In this document: piece by piece, positions 53,587-62,304 of the stretch | How positions within the stretch are numbered: position 1 is the stretch's first letter | Layout of the letters: every line of letters starts with the position of its first letter | Assembly: GCA_030156535.1 (NCBI GenBank) | Contig: JASGMJ010000016.1 | Location: 62,001 to 126,000 of the forward strand | DNA length: 64,000 nt | Reading direction: 5' to 3' | Source: Candidatus Sumerlaeota bacterium | GTDB lineage: Bacteria > Sumerlaeota > Sumerlaeia > SLMS01 > JAHLLQ01 | The notes under the pieces: model-generated | The model's database searches: none | What the model was told of the DNA's origin: nothing | What the model saw: the letters and a program-made list of their open reading frames with translations, nothing else | Position numbers and translations under genes: made by a program

Positions 53587-54441
53587 CTATTGTGCGGTCT
53601 GTGTGCTTTCGGTGGCGGCAAATGTTTCAAGCAGCAGAGCGGGTTTGTTCGTCGTGATGCTGTCGACGCCGACGGCGTGGAGCTTGCGGGCGACGGCGGG
53701 GTCGTCGACGGTCCATGCGGCGATGAACATCCCGGCGGCGTGCACCTCGGCGACGGCTTCGGGGGTCAGCGGGCCGCCATAGTTCACGTCGATGCCGTCG
53801 ATGCCCAGGTCCTTTGCTTCGGCAATGAGCTCGGCGATGGTGGGGGTCATCGTGCCGTCATCCCGCTTCTCGAATCCGGAGAGCAAATAGACTTCGTGCT
53901 CGGGGAGGGCCTGCTTGATGGCACGGCAGGAGCCGGCGTTGAAGCTGATGAAGGCGATCTGTTCCGGCCTTTTGCCCGATTCGGCGACCAGAGGCACGAC
54001 ATAGGGAACGATTTCCGGCCCGACCTTGATTTCCACGAAGAGGCGCTTGTCGTCGGGGATCGTCGCAAGGACGTCGGCAAGCATCGGAATCGGCTCGCCT
54101 GCCCAGCGGGGGTCTTTCCACGAGCCCGCGTCGAGTCCCTGCAAGTCATCGGCCCAGGAACACTCGGCGATCATTTTCTTGCCCGGCGCCGTGCGCCCGA
54201 GTTCGCGGTCGTGAAAGCAGATCACCTTCTCGTCGGTGGTCAGGTAGATGTCGATTTCCGCAGCGTCGGCGTTCTGTTCCCAGGCGAGCTTGACCGACGC
54301 GAGCGTGTTCTCCGGTGCGTCGTGGGAGGCGCCGCGGTGGCCAACGATTTCGGGACGCTGCATTTGGGGAGAGACCTTGTTGGCACAGGCGGAAATGGCA
54401 AGGATTGCGGTAAGGGAGAGAAGGGAAAGAAGACGATGCAT
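53587..54441 (-). CDS. Glycerophosphodiester phosphodiesterase, lipoprotein form
   Basis: 284 residues from the ATG at 54441; the frame further upstream overlaps the pdxA leader and is rejected. The lipoprotein signal ends AILAISAC with lipid cysteine C19. The GDPD residues are in place: GHRGASHDAPENT (H35, R36, E44), AEIDIYLTTD (E62, D64), FHD with catalytic H77, and FVEIKV with the metal glutamate. It hydrolyses glycerophosphodiesters such as phospholipid head groups to glycerol-3-phosphate in the envelope. Divergent from pdxA. Confidence 0.93.
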   Translation of the reverse strand: MHRLLSLLSLTAILAISACANKVSPQMQRPEIVGHRGASHDAPENTLASVKLAWEQNADAAEIDIYLTTDEKVICFHDRELGRTAPGKKMIAECSWADDLQGLDAGSWKDPRWAGEPIPMLADVLATIPDDKRLFVEIKVGPEIVPYVVPLVAESGKRPEQIAFISFNAGSCRAIKQALPEHEVYLLSGFEKRDDGTMTPTIAELIAEAKDLGIDGIDVNYGGPLTPEAVAEVHAAGMFIAAWTVDDPAVARKLHAVGVDSITTNKPALLLETFAATESTQTAQ

Positions 54442-54634
54442 GGTGCTCTTTGTGCGGCGAGGCAGGATGCGTGCGCCGCTCCTGGAATCGAGGCGGAATC
54501 TCGTTGCCGCCAACGCCGTGCAGTTCGAGCGGTGCGGTGCTTGTGGGCAAGCGAAACGAGTCCCCGTCTCAAACCCGTTGCCTTGGATCGGCGGCGGTCG
54601 ATAGGAACGCCGCTGGCCGGAGGTTTCACGCGCA

Positions 54635-55645
54635 ATGAAAATCGGAATCACCATTGGAGACCCGGGTGGCGTTGGGCCGGAGGTGGCCCTGCGCGCCATC
54701 ACGGAACAGCAGTGGGACACGGATGCGGAGTTCGTGCTCGTCGGGCCGCCCGCGCTCTGGCGCCAGCACGCCGATGTTGTGGCGCGCACGCGGCCCGACC
54801 TTGCGAGCGCCGCTCTCGCGTTGATCGACCGCGCGGTTGTTGCCACGCGCGATCCCGGGGAGGGAACGGCTGCGCGCCTGGGCGAGACGAACGGTCGTCA
54901 CGGAGCCGTGGCGATCGGCGCGATTGAAGAGGCCGTTGCACGCGCACGCGGCGGCGCGCTCGACGCGATTGTCACCGCGCCGCTCAACAAGGATGGAATC
55001 CACCAGGCGGGGAGCCGGTATCCGGGGCACACGGAAATGCTGCGCGATTTGTGCGGCGCCGGCGATGTCACAATGGCGTTCGCGGGAGGCGGTCTGTACG
55101 TGGCGCTGGCGACGATTCACGTGCCGTTGCGCGCGGTGTTCGATCTGCTGACGCCCGAGCTTGTGTTGCGGCGCGCGCGTCATCTCGATGCGTTCGTGCG
55201 GCAGTTGGGAATCGCGTCACCGCGCATCGCACTGTGCGGGCTGAATCCGCACGCGAGCGAAGGCGGATTGTTCGGCGACGAGGAAGCGCGTCTTCTCGAA
55301 CCCGCGGTGGAGCAGGCGCAAAGCGAGGGGATCGCGCTCTCGGCGCCGCTGCCGCCGGACACGGTTTTCTTCGACGCGCGGCGCGGACGGTTCGACGCAG
55401 TGTTGGCGCTGTATCACGATCAGGGGCTCATTGCGGTGAAGACCGTTGCGTTCGAGGAAGCCGTGAACGTGACGTTGGGCCTGCCGATCATCCGCACGTC
55501 GCCGGACCACGGAACGGCGTTCGACATTGCGGGCCAGGGCACGGCAAGCACCGGCAGCATGGCCGCCGCCATCGCACTCGCCATCCGCATGGCGAGAACG
55601 GGGACGAGTTCACCACGGAGGCACGGAGAACCAATAAACAAGTGA
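54635..55645 (+). CDS. pdxA: 4-hydroxythreonine-4-phosphate dehydrogenase
   Basis: 336 residues. The N-terminal GITIGDPGGVGPEV and TAPLNKDGIHQAG are classic PdxA, with metal histidines in PGHTEML and ATIHVPL and the LYHDQGLIAVK and RTSPDHGTAFDIAG blocks in the C-terminal half. It oxidises 4-phosphohydroxy-L-threonine in the pyridoxal-phosphate pathway. The final codons (TSSPRRHGEPINK) read through a dispersed CACCACGGAG repeat. rsmA follows after 158 bp, the same pdxA-rsmA order as in E. coli. GGAGG lies 13 bases before the ATG. Confidence 0.95.
   Translation: MKIGITIGDPGGVGPEVALRAITEQQWDTDAEFVLVGPPALWRQHADVVARTRPDLASAALALIDRAVVATRDPGEGTAARLGETNGRHGAVAIGAIEEAVARARGGALDAIVTAPLNKDGIHQAGSRYPGHTEMLRDLCGAGDVTMAFAGGGLYVALATIHVPLRAVFDLLTPELVLRRARHLDAFVRQLGIASPRIALCGLNPHASEGGLFGDEEARLLEPAVEQAQSEGIALSAPLPPDTVFFDARRGRFDAVLALYHDQGLIAVKTVAFEEAVNVTLGLPIIRTSPDHGTAFDIAGQGTASTGSMAAAIALAIRMARTGTSSPRRHGEPINK
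55611..55630 (+). repeat. Dispersed CACCACGGAG repeat, copy 3
   Basis: CACCACGGAGGCACGGAGAA at the 3' end of pdxA, inside the coding sequence. It is followed downstream (55761-55800) by AACGAACCA and AACTGAAAACTGAGAACC words. Confidence 0.75.
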
Positions 55646-55803
55646 GGGAAGAGAACCACAGAGTAATGGACAAGAATCGAATACAGCTTCACCTGAAAAG
55701 GGAAGAATATGCCAAACCCACTCTTTGTGACGTGAAAGTTGCAACAGCACGTAAAGTAGGAAACGAACCACTTAACTGAAAACTGAGAACCGAAAACTCC
55801 CTC

Positions 55804-56676
55804 ATGCCTTCTCCTTCTTTTGAATTTCCCAAAGTAACCGACCTTCTGGCACAGGAGGGGTTTCGTCCCGTGAAGGGGCGGGATCAGCACTTCCTGCGTG
55901 GGCGCGGGCCGACGCGGCAGATTGCGGAGATCAGCGAGCTGACGCCGCGCCATCGCGTGGTGGAAATCGGCGCGGGGCTTGGAAATCTGTCGGCCGAGCT
56001 GGCGCTGCGCGCCGGTGCCGTCACAGCGGTGGAGAAGGACACGACGTTCTCCGGTTGGCACGAGCGCCTGACCGCGCAATTGCCGAATCTCACGATTCAC
56101 TATGCTGATTTCTTGAAGGTGGACATTGAGGAAGTCGTGCCGCGTGAACCGGTCGACGGCCCCATCGTTGCGATTGGAAACCTGCCATACCAGATCACGG
56201 CGCCGATTCTGTTCAAGCTCGTCGATAGTCCGGTGGCGTGGGAGCGCATCGTGGTGATGGTGCAGCTCGAAGTGGCCGAGCGCATTGCGGCGGGTCCGGC
56301 AACGCGGCGGTCGAGCGCGCTGACGTACAAGCTGGCGTTCGAGTACGACGCGCACATCGCGATGCGCCTTGGGCCGACCGAGTTCATCCCGCCGCCGCGC
56401 GTGGATTCGGCCGTGGTGGTGTTGACGCCGCGCGCGGTGCCGCTGCTGCGCGACCACGCGCACAAGGTGCGGCTGCATGCGCTGGTGCATGGCGTGTTCC
56501 AGCACCGGCGGCGGACGCTGCCGAACGCCATGAAGCTGGGCGGATGCACGCCGACGCGTGATGTGGCGGAGGCGGCGGTGGCGGCAGCGGGGCTCGATCT
56601 GAAGGCGCGGCCCGAAACGCTCACGCTCGAGGATTTCATCCGCCTCGATGAGGCACTTGCTGGCGGGCGCGCATGA
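55804..56676 (+). CDS. rsmA: 16S rRNA dimethyladenosine transferase
   Basis: 290 residues. SAM binding: VVEIGAGLGNLS (E54, glycine loop) and E77; the catalytic-site motif N126-LPY-129 is intact, and EFIPPPRVDSAVV is the family's downstream block. It dimethylates two adenosines in helix 45 of 16S rRNA. Odd: the usual N-terminal K-x-x-GQ-N/H-FL sequence is here VKGRDQHFLRGRG, with a charged residue where Gly is normal. The ATG overlaps nothing upstream but its stop overlaps the ABC ATPase start (ATGA). Confidence 0.94.
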   Translation: MPSPSFEFPKVTDLLAQEGFRPVKGRDQHFLRGRGPTRQIAEISELTPRHRVVEIGAGLGNLSAELALRAGAVTAVEKDTTFSGWHERLTAQLPNLTIHYADFLKVDIEEVVPREPVDGPIVAIGNLPYQITAPILFKLVDSPVAWERIVVMVQLEVAERIAAGPATRRSSALTYKLAFEYDAHIAMRLGPTEFIPPPRVDSAVVVLTPRAVPLLRDHAHKVRLHALVHGVFQHRRRTLPNAMKLGGCTPTRDVAEAAVAAAGLDLKARPETLTLEDFIRLDEALAGGRA

Positions 56677-57959
56677 CCGCTTCCCCTGTCATTCGTGCAG
56701 TGAATCTGTGCAAGCGCTTCACGCTGCACACGTCGGGCGCGACGACGCTGAAGGAGATGATCGTCTCCGGTGCATTCGCGCGCGCGTCCAAGACGACGTA
56801 CAACGCGCTCGATGGCATCAGCTTCGAACTGCAACGGGGACGGAGTCTCGCGATTGCGGGGAGCAACGGTTCGGGCAAGTCCACATTGCTGAAACTGATT
56901 TCAGGGATCAGCCAGCCGACCAGTGGCACGCTCGAAGTGCATGGGCGCATCGCGGCGCTTCTGGAGCTCGGTGCCGGTTTCCAGCCCGAACTCACGGGGA
57001 TGGAGAACGTCTTCCTGCAGGGCTCGTTGTTGGGCTTGTCGCGCGACGAGATTCTCGAGCGTCTTCCCGACGTGCTCGACTTCTGCGAGCTCGGTCCGTT
57101 CATTCACACGCCGATGAAGCGCTACTCCAGCGGCATGACCGTGCGGCTGGGCTTTGCGCTCGCGGTCTTCTCCGACGCGGAGACGCTGCTGATCGACGAG
57201 GTGCTCTCCGTTGGCGATTCGGCGTTCCAGGCCAAGTGCCTGCGCAAGATCGCGGCGCTGCGCGCGGAGGGGCGGACGATTCTTTTTGTCAGTCACTTCG
57301 TGCCGCAGATCGAACACGTCGCCGAGGAGATGCTCTGGATCGAAAAGGGGAAGATGATCGCCTATGGCCCGATCGGCGAGGTTCTCCCCGATTATGTCGA
57401 TTCGCTGATGGGCAAGGGCGGCGCGGAGGAGAACACGTACGAACCCGCCACGTTGATGGAGGAAGTTGATTGGTCGGACGAGCGCCGCAACTTCGTGATG
57501 GCATCCTCGCCGCGCGGCGTGCGGCACGGCGGAACGCGTGCGACGATCGAGGACGTTGCGTTTTTTGATCACGAGGGGCGGCGCACGCCGGGCCTCGAGG
57601 CAGGACGCGCGTGCGCCATTGAAGTGACGTTCACGGCGCACGAGAAGCTCGACGTGCAGGTGGAGTTTGGCTATGCGGGGCTTGGTGATTTGCGCATGGG
57701 GTGGCAGGGGACGGAGCTGCAGGGGATGGCGCTGCGGGGCGTCGAGGGGCGGATGACGGTGCGCGCGTCGATCGCGGCGCTGCCGTTTCATCCGGGGCGC
57801 TATCAGGTTGGCGTGGCGCTCTCGAATCCGAACAAGAAGCAGGATTACTACGATTTGCACTACGAGGCGTATTCGATCCAGGTGCGCGGGCGCAAGGACC
57901 CCGAGGACGTTTCGATCACGCGTCCCCCGGGGCGGTTCGTTGCGGGCATCAGCTCGTAA
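56673..57959 (+). CDS. Polysaccharide/teichoic-type ABC export ATPase with Wzt-like C-terminal domain
   Basis: 428 residues. ABC ATPase: Walker [10 protein letters not shown] (63-71), signature [12 protein letters not shown] (151-162), Walker [12 protein letters not shown] (172-182) and H-loop VSH (206-208). The Wzt/TagH form of the signature (SSGM rather than SGGQ) marks the polysaccharide exporter family. The C-terminal 140 residues (about 290-428) form a beta-rich Wzt-like carbohydrate-binding domain. It would drive export of undecaprenyl-linked glycan with a permease, which is not adjacent. Coupled to rsmA by ATGA. The last 11 bp overlap the convergent feoB(C) gene. Confidence 0.92.
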   Translation: MTASPVIRAVNLCKRFTLHTSGATTLKEMIVSGAFARASKTTYNALDGISFELQRGRSLAIAGSNGSGKSTLLKLISGISQPTSGTLEVHGRIAALLELGAGFQPELTGMENVFLQGSLLGLSRDEILERLPDVLDFCELGPFIHTPMKRYSSGMTVRLGFALAVFSDAETLLIDEVLSVGDSAFQAKCLRKIAALRAEGRTILFVSHFVPQIEHVAEEMLWIEKGKMIAYGPIGEVLPDYVDSLMGKGGAEENTYEPATLMEEVDWSDERRNFVMASSPRGVRHGGTRATIEDVAFFDHEGRRTPGLEAGRACAIEVTFTAHEKLDVQVEFGYAGLGDLRMGWQGTELQGMALRGVEGRMTVRASIAALPFHPGRYQVGVALSNPNKKQDYYDLHYEAYSIQVRGRKDPEDVSITRPPGRFVAGISS

Positions 57960-59403
57960 GGCGGACGAGCGCGGCGATCGTGGCACAGACGGCAATGCCG
58001 AGCAGGAGCGGGAGCAGCGTCGCGAGCGCGGTCCACTTCGCGCTGCGGGTTTCCTTCCAGATGGTCAGGATCGTGGTGCTGCACGGATTGTGCAGCAGGC
58101 AGAAGAGCATGAGGTTGATCCCCGTCAGCGTCGTCCATCCCCCTGCGGTCAGAATGCGGCGGACGAGATTGCCGTCGGCGAACTCGGTCATCACGCCGGC
58201 CTGCGCCATGCCGGCGAGCGACGGATCCTTGATCGCAATCGTCAGCGTCAGCATCAGGATCGTCGGAATGATGATCTCGTTGGCGGGGATGGCCACGACG
58301 TAGGCGAGCAGGATCACGCCGTTCAGCCCGAGGAGCCATCCGGCGGGGGAGAGAAACGCGATGAGATGCGCGGCGATGGATTGATCGGCGACCGTGATGT
58401 TCGAGATAAGCCAGATGATGCCGCCGGCCGGCGCCGCCATGATCAGGGCACGCCACAGCACCAGCAGGGTGCGGTCGATCAGTGACGTGTAGAGCGTCTG
58501 CATGATGCGCGGCGGACGGTAGGGCGGCAGTTCGAGACTGAAGGTTGAGGTCTCGCCGCGCAGCACGGTGCGCGACAGCACGGCGGAGACGAGGAACGTG
58601 AACGCCACGCCGAGCAGACACGTGGCGACGACGGAGGTCGCGGCGACGAGCGACCCGAGTCCGGCGGGAGCCAGCGCGCCCAGGAAGATCGTGCCGATCA
58701 GGATGAGCGTCGGCCAGCGCCCGTTGCAGATCGAAAAGTTGTTCGTCAGGATCGCGATGAGACGCTCGCGCGGGCTGTCGATGATGCGGGTCGAAACAAT
58801 GCCCGCCGCATTGCACCCCAGCCCCATCATCATGGAGAGCGCCTGCTTGCCGTGCGCGCCGGCCTTGTGAAAGAGGCGGTCGAGATTGAAGGCCACGCGC
58901 GGCAGGTAGCCGAAGTCCTCCAGCATGGTGAAGAGCGGGAAGAAAATGGCCATGGGGGGGAGCATGACGCTGAAGACCCACGCGGCGCCGAGATAAACGC
59001 CATCGATCAGAAAACCGGAGAGCCAGCCCGGAGCGCCCAGGAAGTTGGCGGCCGCGTGCAACAGGTTGTAGCCGTGCTCCATCGTCAGCGTGGCAAGCAT
59101 TGCGGAAGGCACGTTGGCGCCCGCCACCGTGAGCCACAGGACGCCCCAGAGCAGCAGGATCATCGCGGGGAATCCCCAGATGCGGCTGGTCAGGATGCGG
59201 TCGAGGCGGCGGTCGAACGAGAGGCCCTGATGGCGGCCCTGCGCATCGACGACCTCGCTGGTGATCTTGTTGGCCTCGGCGTAGTAGGCCTCCATCGCGT
59301 CGTCGGCGAGCGCGTCGCCATAGCCGTCGCGTGCGGACTCCACCATGCCGAGAAGATCGGGGGCTTCATGGTTTCCGCCGGGTGCGCCAATCGTTGTGCT
59401 CAC
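57949..59403 (-). CDS. feoB: Ferrous iron transporter FeoB, C-terminal membrane part (split)
   Basis: 484 residues from GTG at 59403, which overlaps the stop of feoB(N) (GTGA). The part begins in the GDI/linker region and continues with the FeoB first span ([20 protein letters not shown]), the gate motifs [17 protein letters not shown] and [16 protein letters not shown], and about nine further spans. It is the ferrous-iron pore of FeoB as a separate polypeptide. The frame is open far upstream but that stretch is antisense-frame shadow of feoB(N). A sequencing indel that artificially breaks one gene is the alternative. Confidence 0.88.
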   Translation of the reverse strand: MSTTIGAPGGNHEAPDLLGMVESARDGYGDALADDAMEAYYAEANKITSEVVDAQGRHQGLSFDRRLDRILTSRIWGFPAMILLLWGVLWLTVAGANVPSAMLATLTMEHGYNLLHAAANFLGAPGWLSGFLIDGVYLGAAWVFSVMLPPMAIFFPLFTMLEDFGYLPRVAFNLDRLFHKAGAHGKQALSMMMGLGCNAAGIVSTRIIDSPRERLIAILTNNFSICNGRWPTLILIGTIFLGALAPAGLGSLVAATSVVATCLLGVAFTFLVSAVLSRTVLRGETSTFSLELPPYRPPRIMQTLYTSLIDRTLLVLWRALIMAAPAGGIIWLISNITVADQSIAAHLIAFLSPAGWLLGLNGVILLAYVVAIPANEIIIPTILMLTLTIAIKDPSLAGMAQAGVMTEFADGNLVRRILTAGGWTTLTGINLMLFCLLHNPCSTTILTIWKETRSAKWTALATLLPLLLGIAVCATIAALVRLTS

Positions 59404-60320
59404 GAGCGCTCCTCCGGCACAAGGGCGGGCTGGTCGTCCTGCAAGGCATCGGTGTCGAGTCGGGGCATGACACGGGCCGTCATGGCCTCGATGTTGCCCA
59501 GCGTTCCCTCGCGGACTGCCTGGATCATGCTGTGATCCTTGTCGAGCAGCCGCAGGGCGACCCAGCGGGTGTTGGGCAGACCGGGAAAGAGCTGCTCCAG
59601 TTGGCGCATGATCGGTTCGAGCCGGGCAGTCAGGCGCCCGTTGCCATAGTGAACGCGATGGGGATTCGTCTCGTAGGCGCCGGTGGCGACGGAGACGATG
59701 GCGGCAAGCAAGTCGTCGATGCCCTTGCCATGACGCGCGGCCATCGGAACGACGGGAATGCCCAGGCGGCGCGAGAGCGCGCGGGCATCGACGCTGAGCC
59801 CGCGGCGCTTGGCCTCGTCCATCAGGTTCAGTGCCACGACGACACGGCCGGTGATCTCCAGCGTCTGCAGGACGATCACCAGGTTGCGCTCCAGGCGCGT
59901 GGCATCGACGACGACCACGGTGACGTCCGGGCCGCCGAACAGGATGAAGTCGCGGGCGATCTCCTCGTGGTGGCTCGACGAGCAAAGCGAGTAGCACCCC
60001 GGCAGATCGACGATGCGGTACTTCTTGCCGTCGGTCTCGAAGGCTCCCTCGGCGCGGCTCACGGTCTTGCCCGGCCAGTTGCCCACATGCTGGCGCAATC
60101 CGGTCAGCGCGTTGAACACCGTGCTCTTGCCCGTGTTCGGATTGCCGAGCAGGGCGACGACAAAGTCGGCGGCCTCGGCCCTCACGCCCAGACGCCGCAG
60201 GGCATCGTGGCGCGCATGAACGCACGTGGCGCAGGCACCGTGGGCGGCAGGCTGGTTGGCAGGTTGGGCGACAGGTTGGACCGGGGCAGGTGCGCTGGCC
60301 GGGAGGCTGTTCGGGGTCAT
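59400..60320 (-). CDS. feoB: Ferrous iron transporter FeoB, N-terminal G-protein part (split)
   Basis: 306 residues. G1 GNPNTGKS (59-66), G3 DLPG (105-108), G4 NLMD (165-168), as in FeoB GTPase domains, followed by part of the GDI helices ([14 protein letters not shown]). The N-terminus is Pro/Ala-rich with a C30-x-x-C33 pair ([10 protein letters not shown]). It controls the membrane part encoded next. The ATG overlaps the feoA stop (ATGA). In most bacteria both parts form one 700-900 residue protein. Confidence 0.9.
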   Translation of the reverse strand: MTPNSLPASAPAPVQPVAQPANQPAAHGACATCVHARHDALRRLGVRAEAADFVVALLGNPNTGKSTVFNALTGLRQHVGNWPGKTVSRAEGAFETDGKKYRIVDLPGCYSLCSSSHHEEIARDFILFGGPDVTVVVVDATRLERNLVIVLQTLEITGRVVVALNLMDEAKRRGLSVDARALSRRLGIPVVPMAARHGKGIDDLLAAIVSVATGAYETNPHRVHYGNGRLTARLEPIMRQLEQLFPGLPNTRWVALRLLDKDHSMIQAVREGTLGNIEAMTARVMPRLDTDALQDDQPALVPEERS

Positions 60321-60598
60321 GAAGCGGGGTTCTCCAACGCGATGGTGATCCGGGCGGCCTGCTCGGTGCGCAGGGCAACAACCCCGCCCAGCACGCGGAA
60401 CGCGCGGGGATTGCCCAGGGGGTTTTCGAGTTCCACCTCGATGCGGGCACCGGGCACGAACCCCAGGTCGAGCAGCCGCCGGCGCTCGGCCCCCTCCAGA
60501 CCGAGAGCAAGAATACGTCCGGCCTGATGCAGCGCCAAGCGGTCGAGCGTCGTGGCGCCGACGGGGGTGGGGTTCTCTGTTTGTATCAAAGGCTGCAT
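60317..60598 (-). CDS. feoA: FeoA family protein
   Basis: 93 residues from the ATG at 60598; an upstream in-frame ATG at 60631 is possible. SH3-like FeoA fold: [40 protein letters not shown], and [18 protein letters not shown]. FeoA is a small cytosolic partner of FeoB needed for Fe(II) uptake. It is the first gene of the three-gene operon. Two direct repeats RTGGCTACA lie at the start region. Confidence 0.85.
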   Translation of the reverse strand: MQPLIQTENPTPVGATTLDRLALHQAGRILALGLEGAERRRLLDLGFVPGARIEVELENPLGNPRAFRVLGGVVALRTEQAARITIALENPAS

Positions 60599-60600
60599 AA

Positions 60601-60628
60601 TGTAGCCACCGTTACACTTTGTAGCCAT
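60601..60628 (-). promoter_or_regulatory. Direct repeat RTGGCTACA before feoA
   Basis: Minus strand: ATGGCTACA (60628-60620) and GTGGCTACA (60609-60601), 19 bp apart. If feoA starts at 60598 the pair lies just upstream of the start codon and may be an operator; if it starts at 60631 they would be coding. No Fur box was recognised. Confidence 0.4.
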
Positions 60629-60803
60629 ACGCAACGAGACGGGGGTGAATGTCAAGGGCAAACGCGGGGGGAATGCCGAGTCTGGCTCTCCCAGACGAGA
60701 CCCTTTCAGGTTGTCATCATGGGCCATTCCGGTAGATTGCGTTCATGCGAACTCCGATGGGCACACTCGGAGATGCCTCGCATGACAGCAACGGGAGGCT
60801 TGC

Positions 60804-61583
60804 ATGAAGACGATTAGCCGCGCGGCGATTCTGTTTCTTCTGGCGATGAGTGTTGCCTGGGCAGAAGAAGCAAAGGACAAGTTCGATGCTCCCGTTGAAG
60901 TGGATATCGCCGGAAGCGATGTGCGCCACGCCATCAAGAAGTTGAAGCTGCCCCCCTCCGATACGAAGGTGGAAAGCGAAGCGGAGGATGCGAAAGAGGA
61001 ACCGATCGTGTTTCTCTATGAAGGCCGCGAGCAACCTTTTGAAAAGGTTCAGCTGACGCCGGACAGAGGGTCCATCTTTGGAGCCACCGCCACCCGTTTG
61101 AATACCCATCAGGTCAAGTTGGAAGGGGATTTCGAAGGGAAGACATTGCGCGGGGTCGTCGAGGAGATCGACCGTCAGGAGGCCTTCGTGGCGCGCGTGC
61201 TGCCGGGGAAAGGCGCCGTTCAGATCATGGACGCAGCCTTGGAGCAGGACCCCCGCTGGGCGCTGAATCTGCCTCTTCATCCGGAATATGCAAAGGAACC
61301 CCTGACCTACTCCGAGGCCATCACCTTGCTGCGCGGTTCCTATGGACTGATATTGCCACCGGGAGCCAATCTCATGACGCCAAGCGAGGAGCTTGTGTGG
61401 GAGGGAACGGCGAAAGAGTGTCTTGTTCGCGACCTTGTGATCGAGGTTTCCAAAGTGACACTCCGGATGCAGAAAGATCGTGGGAACTTGAATTTCACGT
61501 CAGGCCATCAGGCCTGCCCCGCGGAAAGTAACCCGGATCCGAATTCCACGACACTGTATCATTGGACTCTTCTCGGTATCTAG
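60804..61583 (+). CDS. Secreted hypothetical protein
   Basis: 259 residues with a cleavable signal peptide (KTISRAAILFLLAMSVAWA, cut before EEAKD). The mature protein is unrecognised; VEVDIAGSDVRHAIKKLKLP and LEGDFEGKTLRGVVEEIDRQ have the strand-then-helix look of STN/secretin-associated domains, but I would not assign it. A cysteine pair is spread late (ECLVRD, HQACPAES). It begins 205 bp from feoA, divergent from the Feo operon. Native high-GC codon use. Confidence 0.7.
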   Translation: MKTISRAAILFLLAMSVAWAEEAKDKFDAPVEVDIAGSDVRHAIKKLKLPPSDTKVESEAEDAKEEPIVFLYEGREQPFEKVQLTPDRGSIFGATATRLNTHQVKLEGDFEGKTLRGVVEEIDRQEAFVARVLPGKGAVQIMDAALEQDPRWALNLPLHPEYAKEPLTYSEAITLLRGSYGLILPPGANLMTPSEELVWEGTAKECLVRDLVIEVSKVTLRMQKDRGNLNFTSGHQACPAESNPDPNSTTLYHWTLLGI

Positions 61584-61780
61584 GCCGCCCTGGCGAGGTG
61601 GTCGGACGTGCCGCCTTCTCAGGGCGGGGTGTTGGGCGTTTCAGCGCGCGAAGAAGCGCCGTCGCGTTGGCTGACCCACCACCTTACCTCAGGCTCCAAG
61701 ACGTGGTTTCTCTCGACCGCGAGCGCGGGATTACTCCACGGTTTTCTTGGAAGACCGGTGAAGAGATGAACAGACCGATT

Positions 61781-61785
61781 GGAGG
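61781..61785 (+). promoter_or_regulatory. Ribosome binding site of the cassette membrane gene
   Basis: GGAGG, nine bases before the ATG at 61795. Confidence 0.7.
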
Positions 61786-61794
61786 CAGCACCAC

Positions 61795-62304
61795 ATGAAA
61801 GAGGTACTTGACAAACTATCCTCTTATAATATATTCAACCACCTTCTACCAGGTGTAGTTTTTGTTATCTTAGCCGAAGCCCTCACAACATTCCATTTTG
61901 TTCAGCAGGACATTATTCTCGGTATCTTCCTCTACTACTTCATTGGAATGGTTATCAGTCGTTTGGGGTCTCTTGTCGTAGAACCATCGCTGAAAATCAC
62001 TGGACTCCTCGAAGTCGTTCCCTACTCAGATTTCGTTACAGTATCAAGGGAAGACGAGAAACTGGTCGTCCTGTCTGAGTCGAGCAACACGTATAGGACG
62101 CTCTGCGCGCTATTCATGGCCTTGGTTCTTCTCGAGGGATATGAGCGACTATCCTTGTCCTTACCCAAGATACAGCCATGGACTGTAGAGATCCTCATTA
62201 TAGCCCTATTCGCAATCTTCTGCATGGCATACAGGAAACAGTGCCAGTACATAACAAAACGTGTTAATTCACATATCAAGACAAGAGGAGCAGACCATGG
62301 CTGA
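61795..62304 (+). CDS. Multi-span membrane protein of the AT-rich cassette
   Basis: 169 residues. Two N-terminal hydrophobic segments (HLLPGVVFVILAEAL; IILGIFLYYFIGMVISRLGS), a soluble middle with VSREDEKLVVLSESSNTY, then two more spans (LCALFMALVLLEGY; VEILIIALFAIFCMAY). The layout is 2+2 spans with a short basic C-terminus. I do not recognise the family. It is preceded by GGAGG. Its last 8 bp overlap the MBL gene, so the two are made together. Its AT-rich codons differ from neighbouring genes. Confidence 0.8.
   Translation: MKEVLDKLSSYNIFNHLLPGVVFVILAEALTTFHFVQQDIILGIFLYYFIGMVISRLGSLVVEPSLKITGLLEVVPYSDFVTVSREDEKLVVLSESSNTYRTLCALFMALVLLEGYERLSLSLPKIQPWTVEILIIALFAIFCMAYRKQCQYITKRVNSHIKTRGADHG
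62284..62290 (+). promoter_or_regulatory. Ribosome binding site of the cassette MBL gene
   Basis: AGAGGAG, six bases before the ATG at 62297. It decides for this start over the upstream in-frame codon at 62261. Confidence 0.75.

Noticed and set aside
59404..60510. Upstream part of the 853-codon frame that contains feoB(C)
   Set aside because: It is a shadow of feoB(N) in another frame and has no FeoB G-domain motifs.
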